Assembly (NCBI GenBank): GCA_037893225.1
Contig: JAZGUH010000056.1
Location: 62,001-126,000, forward strand
DNA from: Hippasteria phrygiana
Taxonomy: Eukaryota; Echinodermata; Asteroidea; Valvatida; Goniasteridae
Length of the DNA: 64,000 bases
Direction of reading: 5' to 3'
The notes beneath the pieces are model-generated. The model was not told where the DNA came from, made no database searches, and saw only the letters and a list, made by a program, of their open reading frames with translations. Shown piece after piece: positions 59,280 to 64,000 of the stretch. The position numbers were made by a program, and so were the translations under genes. The number at the start of each line of letters is the position of its first letter. The stretch's first letter is position 1.

Positions 59280-60310
59280 AACTTTTCAAATGAGAGCAAC
59301 TTTTACATTTCCAGCCTATTTTACCACTTGACCCAAAATGACCTTGGACAATGATATGTGACCTTTAACATCAACATCATATAAATGTTTCCATGTTGCA
59401 CCTTTGGCTCAAGTTTGATTGCAATTGGACTGCAACTTTTCAGATCAGACCAATTTTAGTTTCAGCCCATTTTATAACTTGACCTTTGACCTCAAATGAC
59501 CTTTGACCTCAGTAGGTGACCTTGCACATCATCATATGGTGGTAAACAAAATGCACCTATGACCCAAGTTTGATAGCAATTGGACCTAAACTTTTCAAAT
59601 GAGACCAATTTTAGTTTCAGTATGCCTATTTGTGACCGGCTCTGCAAAACGGGCTATTATGTCGCAAAATTTGAAAAATGAGTTATATACATAGTTGAAT
59701 TTGTCACATCCTAAGCTTTAATTTGGTGTAGGTTTGACCCCTGTGGCATTTTGTGTTCTCGAGATATCTTGACATTTGTATACTCCTATTTTCCCAATTT
59801 AACGGAAGTGCGTTTAGAGATACAGGCCTTTAAAAGCAAAAAGTGCAAAGAAATAAAATATAAGTAATTTTTATCAACATTTATTTTTTCATCTTTATTC
59901 ACCAATATTAATGTTTCTGAAAATACATTCTGAAAATATAGATATAACAGAAGCCAACAAACCAATAACAAAAAAGTCACTTATGTGAAGAATTTTTCCG
60001 CCCGTTTCACATAGAACTGCCCTGTATGTGTTTTCACATAGTGCGACATAATACCCCTTTTTGCAGAGCCGGTCACATTTTATAACTTGACCTCAAATGA
60101 CCTTTGACCTCATTGAGTGACCTTATACATCACCATGATATGACGTTTAACATAATGCACCTATGACTCAAGTTTGATTGCAATTGGACTTCAACTTTTC
60201 ATATGAGACCCATTTTTGTGTGAAACTAACCAAAATGCCACATACACACCAACATACTAATGACCTCTAATGACCCCTACATGACCTTTGACCTCAGCAT
60301 TCCGAAAAAT
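59280..60310. repeat. degenerate tandem repeat with TGACCTTTGACCTC
   Basis: About four units of 150-170 bp, each with CAACTTTTCA(A/T)ATGAGA, a TTTTATAACTTGACC phrase, AATGACCTTTGACCTCA and CAAGTTTGAT(T/A)GCAATTGGA. Units 3 and 4 are separated by the MITE at 59631-60077. CTGCAGTACCACTAA...ATACCACC occurs at both margins (59161 and 60491). Confidence 0.75.
59631..60077. mobile_element. MITE family B, copy 2
   Basis: TGTGACCGGCTCTGCAAAA at left and its complement at right; 447 bp. It interrupts a repeat unit whose uninterrupted form (CCATTTTATAACTTGACC) is at 59468, giving a local reference for the empty site. Confidence 0.88.
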
Positions 60311-60530
60311 AATTGTGTCTTCCTACCCAAGGGTCACTGCATATAAGTTTCATCAAAATCCATGAAATCATGTAGATGTTATAAACTTTCTCCCATAAAC
60401 TTAACATAAAACTTTAGCTATTGTCATACGGACACACAGAATTTAGGGCTGTTAAGTGTCTCTCAAACCATTCGTTTAGGCAACACAAAAACTGCAGTAC
60501 CACTAAATAATACCACCTATTTAACCCCTT

Positions 60531-60811
60531 GAGTACGGTAATTTACGGGAGACGTCGGGGTGCCGCGGCGGGTCTGGCAGCCAAGCGAAACGGCCACAGT
60601 GTGTTTGTGCAGTCAAGCGTAACATATACACAATAATCCAACAATGATTTGAAACTGCACAAACAGCGGCCAATGGCGTCATCCGGCCTGGTGGCACTGT
60701 TTAATCCAACAATGAATTAAAACTGCACAAACAGCGGCCAATGGCATCATCCGGCCTGGTGGCACTGTTTTTGTTCGCGCCATATGGCGTCATCCGTACG
60801 CAAGGGGTTAA
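60531..60811. mobile_element. TTAA-type MITE family N, copy 2
   Basis: TTAACCCCTTGAGTACGG at left and CCGTACGCAAGGGGTTAA at right, TTAA at both ends. A ~58-bp internal segment (AATCCAACAATGA to TGGTGGCACTGTTT) is tandemly duplicated relative to copy 1 at 45255-45450. Confidence 0.87.
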
Positions 60812-61023
60812 TAATCAGGCATGCAACTTGGAACTAACAAAAAAATGAGGAAATTCCAATCTTTACAAGCGTTTGTACAGTGTTTTTTCAATTTTCCATG
60901 ACGTAATAAGTATGAAGTCAAAAACGAGGAAATCAGCTGATCCGAGGGAAAAGTTGCAAGCCTAATTGATGATGTTCTTTTTAACACATCAGCACCTAAA
61001 CTCCCACTGGCTAATACATGTAC

Positions 61024-61137
61024 CGTGCAACGATGATGTGAAACTTTGGTCGGCCGGGATGCGTCTTTTTGTAGCTCGGACTGGGAAGAAATACATCAAA
61101 GGCAAGCTTGATGTTGGCTCCCAGGGGAGGTGATAAT
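61024..61137 (-). CDS. TSEN54: TSEN54, penultimate exon
   Basis: Acceptor TTTCTTTCACTGCCCAG before 61137, donor GTACAT at 61018-61023. 114 nt: one base finishing an Arg codon, 37 codons, then CG. It encodes LSPPLGANIKLAFDVFLP and YKKTHPGRPKFHIIVAR. The FDVF.....(K)K..PG.P pattern matches the Sen54 C-terminal endonuclease-like fold, which lacks the catalytic residues of Sen2/Sen34. Both flanking phases fit (2/1 on each side). Confidence 0.88.
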
Positions 61138-61939
61138 CTGGGCAGTGAAAGAAATTTGAGGACAGCCAATAAGATCAGCATCCCACAGAGAGACCAGCCA
61201 GTGTAAGAGGGCCTATACCACCACATTGTTTTATTTGTGCTTATCACTTTTTGTTTTTTGTTGCGCAAAGTCGCACTTTGTCTTTCTGAGTTTAAAGCAG
61301 AAACAATTTTTCAGTGAAAAGTAAATTTTGGGATTTTAAAATTTTTTAATTTGAAAAGTCCTACTCTGTCGTATCCGAAAGTTTTACTAACTAAATTCAA
61401 TCTCAATTTTTTTTTTTGGGGGGGGGGGGGGGGTGGGGGTGGGATAGATTTCTTTTGAAACCATGTGATACTCTGCAGTCTGACGTCATATTTAACACTT
61501 TTGAAGATGTTGGACTCTTCACTTCGAGAAAATAAAGCTCAAAGTTTGTGAACTGTACACTACAAAAACGAAATTGCCCCCCACCCCCCCCCCCCCAAAA
61601 AAAAATAAAAAAATAAAAAAAATTGAGATTTAAGTTTTGTTTCAAAACTTGGGGATATTATGGAACAAGGCTTCAAATATGCAAAAAATTTTAAGATCTA
61701 AAAATTCACGTTTCAGTGAACAATTATTTCTGCTTGTAACTCAGAAAGCCACAGTGAGACTTTCTGCTAATTTTGTGCTGCCAGGTTACATAAAAAAAAA
61801 AAAACTAATCTAAAAAGAAAAGAAACATTGCAATGGGTAATTTAACAGGGTGTGCAGCGTGCATGTATAACTGACCCCCCCACCTGCATTTTCTTGGCAT
61901 TTGTGGCATTTTAAACAAAACTTCTTAATGCGCACATAC
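61138..61939. other. TSEN54 intron, low-complexity tracts
   Basis: GT..AG intron. Holds an interrupted G tract at 61420-61441 facing a C/A tract at 61579-61621, which pair as an inverted repeat around AAATTGAGATT. Confidence 0.7.
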
Positions 61940-62000
61940 CTCACATGGTCGGACGTTATATTAGCATTCGTGATGACTTGAAGTCTGCTCAGTAAGTTTC
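61940..62000 (-). CDS. TSEN54: TSEN54, 61-nt exon
   Basis: Acceptor TTGTTTGTTTCCAG before 62000, donor GTATGT at 61934-61939. It encodes NLLSRLQVITNANITSDHV flanked by split Gly (G+GA) and split Arg (AG+A) codons. The LLxxLQVI motif links the disordered middle of Sen54 to its C-terminal domain. Too short to be found by ORF length; it was identified by phase and motif. Confidence 0.88.
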
Positions 62001-62077
62001 CTGGAAACAAACAACAAAACCATCACGGTAATTGAGAGGGTAAAGATTGGATCTAATGATCAATGGTTGTTCACATC

Positions 62078-62240
62078 AGGTGGGTATAGTGGCTCTTCCC
62101 TTGCCTTCTACCTCTCGTGACCATGGTTCGATTCCCGTACAGGTGTACTATGTGGGGTTTTTCCCCCCAGGAAATACTGTGCTTTGGAGCTTTCCTGCCA
62201 CTACTGAAACTGAAATCTCCCCCATCATTTTCTCTCAACT
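62078..62240 (+). mobile_element. tRNA-derived SINE
   Basis: A box TATAGTGGCT and B box GGTTCGATTCC (62112-62122), then a body with GGGGTTTTTCCCCCCAGGAA and GGAGCTTTCCTGCCACTACT, typical of animal SINE bodies. Lies in the TSEN54 intron, antisense to the gene. Confidence 0.75.
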
Positions 62241-62629
62241 CACAAAGTTGGGACCTGAGGGAGAAAAGTGCTAAACAGGGTATTGAAATGTGAGTTAGCG
62301 GTGCATACACTGTGTGGACCTGTGAATAAAAGATTTCAGCGTAAACAATAGATGAGAGACACTATGTGGGCATGGGTCAGGTCCACATAGTGTTTCGCTC
62401 TCTCTGGAAAAGGGCTTCAGAGGCAAAATGGGGTTAGGGTTATCCGTGGGAGAATAAAGATAATTACTCCAGGGGGCCACTATCAAAAATTGGGGTTGAA
62501 AAAATGTTCTGGATGTGAGAAAAATTAGGATTTTGGCCGAGCATTCTTAACTACACGAATACAAAGGAATTTCCACACTGCGTATGTGAAACAGAGCTGT
62601 GTGAGTTTGTATATGCCGGCAATCGTGGA

Positions 62630-62800
62630 CCTAGGACAAAAGAATTCGGGCGTAGACAAAGGGGTCCACGTTTGAGCTAACGTCCACGATTGAAAATCGT
62701 GTACAAAACCAATGGAAGGCCTTCCGAAAAAGTTAGAGTATAAACAAAAGAGGAACAATGGGAGGTCCACGATTGCACCCGTTTACATGACTGTGTGTGT
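62630..62800. repeat. dispersed repeat family R, copy 4
   Basis: GGGGTCCACGTTTGAG, CGATTG...CGTGTACAAAACCAATG, CTTCCGAAAAAGTTAGAGTA, CAAACAAAAGAGG, GGAGGTCCACGATTG, GTTTACATG: same order as the copies at 11.7 and 35.7-36.6 kb. Confidence 0.65.
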
Positions 62801-63012
62801 TGGCAAGAGTGTGTGCTATCACAACTATCTCAGGATATAACTGAGGCCTACACTTATTGCAATGGCCTGTTGGGAAAAATTCCTTTGAGACTCCATGTTT
62901 TCATTTTTTGTCTTTTCTCCACAAAACTCTATAAAAATGCAAAAGAAAGTGAAAAAATATGTTTTCGATCGATTTGGTCAATTCCACTGATGGCAAAAGC
63001 CATCTCGGAATG

Positions 63013-63052
<40 letters not shown>

Positions 63053-63103
63053 TTATATGAAATAAATTCAGGATATGAGTTAAATTAACTTAGGCATATT
63101 TAT

Positions 63104-63147
63104 TTCTGGACAGACTGTTTCGTGCCGTGTGGCACTCATCAGCAGAA
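63104..63147 (-). ncRNA. type-I hammerhead ribozyme motif (sense to TSEN54)
   Basis: On the minus strand, in order: stem I strand TTCTG; core CTGATGA; stem II GTGCC, loop ACAC, GGCAC; core GAAA; stem III CA, loop GTC, TG; then TC with cleavage expected after the C; and stem I strand CAGAA, which pairs fully with TTCTG. All conserved core positions are present, including A-U at 15.1/16.1. The short stem III is typical of hammerheads in Penelope-like elements and retrozymes. It lies in a TSEN54 intron, 320 nt below the donor at 63467. Confidence 0.85.
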
Positions 63148-63183
63148 TGATGATGAGTGATGATGAGTGCCACACGGCACTGA

Positions 63184-63227
63184 TTCTGCTGATGAGTGCC
63201 ACAAGGCACGAAACAGTCTGTCCAGAA
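63184..63227 (+). ncRNA. type-I hammerhead ribozyme motif (antisense to TSEN54)
   Basis: TTCTG 63184-63188, CTGATGA 63189-63195, stem II GTGCC/GGCAC with loop ACAA, GAAA 63210-63213, stem III CA-GTC-TG, TC 63221-63222 (cleavage expected after 63222), CAGAA 63223-63227. Stem I can extend after an internal loop (GGCA 63176-63179 with TGCC 63235-63238), which would allow the loop contact seen in natural fast hammerheads. Confidence 0.87.
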
Positions 63228-63467
63228 ATAAATATGCCAAAGTTGATTTAACTCATATCCTAAATTTATTTCATAAATAAAGCTCTACAGAGATGTATCG
63301 AGCACTTTGGATTGTGATAAATGCCAATTTCATTGGATATATATATATATATATATCATTCTAAAATAGGGCTTCCTCCTTGATATTAAGTTGTACGGGT
63401 TTCTTGTATTTCTTCTGTATGATGTTTACAGTGCCATTGGGTCCCTAAATTCCCTAAGTGTTATTAC

Positions 63468-64000
63468 CAGTAGTGGTGGCATCACTTGGATGAACCAGAG
63501 GTTTGACGTCACCTTGCCAGAGATGGGCCGTTGGGCCTTTAAGGAGATCTTGGCTGTCTTCCTCAACTCCTAGCATCAAGAGTTTCTTGTACTCGCCCCA
63601 GTTGGTCGGGGCTTTTCTCCTTGTGAAGCTTGCCTCTCCTTTGAGACTGGATGCAGTATTGCCACTGTTCGCAATCATCTTCCCTGATGTGGAAATCATT
63701 TCAGCCGAGGTCTTCAGGAGCTCTTGGGATGCCTTCATCAGTTGTTTAGCCTTCTCGTCATTCGTCTTAGCCTTATGCTCTTTGGGTGCTGTTATCATGT
63801 TTATATTTCTTTCTTTTTGATGTGAGGAGGTTACTGATGACTGTCTGTCACACAGATTGGGCAATTGGATGGTTTGGAAGTTCCAGCTAGAGTAGTGGCA
63901 GGGAGCGGAGTCACCGTCAGACCAATCGTTGAACGTCGGCAAGATGGTATCCAAGACGTCATCGATGTTGACTGAGGGGGTGCAGGAGGGGTGGGACGTG
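63468..64000 (-). CDS. TSEN54: TSEN54, large middle exon (partial at window edge)
   Basis: Open for 177 codons from the window end to a donor GTAATA at 63462-63467. The frame stays open at 64000, so the exon and the N-terminal half of the gene lie outside. Residues read: a polar, low-complexity stretch with VNIDDVLDTILPTFNDW; a basic helix-forming segment (KTNDEKAKQLMKASQELLK); then AHLWQGDVKPLVHPSDATTTG. The HLW.G.V.PLV.P motif is the Sen54 signature preceding the C-terminal domain. It ends with one base (G), completed by GA in 61940-62000 to give Gly. About 286 residues of the protein are visible across the four exons. Confidence 0.88.

Larger units (their letters stand above)
58788..61023. 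other. TSEN54 last intron
   Basis: GT..AG intron of 2236 nt, filled by a TGACCTTTGACC repeat, MITE family B copy 2 and MITE family N copy 2, plus a G21 tract near 59112-59132. Confidence 0.8.
63054..63278. repeat. inverted repeat with a hammerhead ribozyme in each arm
   Basis: Arms of ~88 bp (63054-63142 and 63189-63278), about five mismatches, sharing GGATATGAGTTAAAT, GGCATATTTATTTCTGGACA and GACTGTTTCGTG. A 46-bp spacer holds a partial third hammerhead piece (TGATGAGTGCCACACGGCAC at 63161-63180, without GAAA). Bounded by (TA)n at 63031-63053. Confidence 0.9.

Overview
The window reads as animal nuclear DNA. Genes are few and split by long introns with canonical GT..AG sites. No bacterial operons, ribosome binding sites or CRISPR arrays are present. 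Several compact DNA-transposon families, two tRNA-derived SINEs and non-LTR retrotransposon fragments fill most of the rest. The protein families (a sulfotransferase-like family, a rhodopsin-type GPCR, TSEN54, a THAP protein) and the repeat style suggest an invertebrate deuterostome. An echinoderm is my best guess; amphioxus or hemichordate are alternatives. This is inference and not proven by the sequence.

Layout. 1-16 kb: three decayed members of a sulfotransferase-like family on the minus strand (1507-2423, 6212-6383, 14492-15386). Two carry a stop plus a frameshift and one is cut by a MITE. Between them lie a mariner element with 44-bp perfect terminal inverted repeats (TIRs) and several MITEs. 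17-26 kb: gene-free, dense in TIR elements, including a PIF/Harbinger element with a recognisable transposase remnant and two TTAA-type elements sharing one TTAA. 26.9-48.3 kb: one minus-strand class A GPCR gene with two coding exons (47481-48295 and 26901-27246) separated by a 20.2-kb intron. The intron holds a broken non-LTR retrotransposon, itself hit by two tandem elements, plus a SINE, a 22-unit minisatellite and more MITEs. 48.3-58.6 kb: nested MITEs, a 588-bp hAT-type element with an 8-bp target duplication and an empty-site paralogue, and an intact 118-aa THAP-domain ORF inside an inverted-repeat-bounded cassette. 58.6-64 kb: the 3' half of TSEN54 (tRNA-splicing endonuclease subunit) on the minus strand, with four phase-compatible exons; the gene continues past the window edge.

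The most notable signal is in the TSEN54 intron at 63.05-63.28 kb. Two complete type-I hammerhead ribozyme motifs face each other, one per strand, in an ~88-bp-arm inverted repeat. One is sense to TSEN54. A second, degenerate hammerhead-like core lies at 48.5 kb.

The genes do not form a pathway together. The common theme is repeat-driven remodelling: MITEs in pseudogenes, elements within elements, and one MITE family whose ends are conserved while its cores differ.
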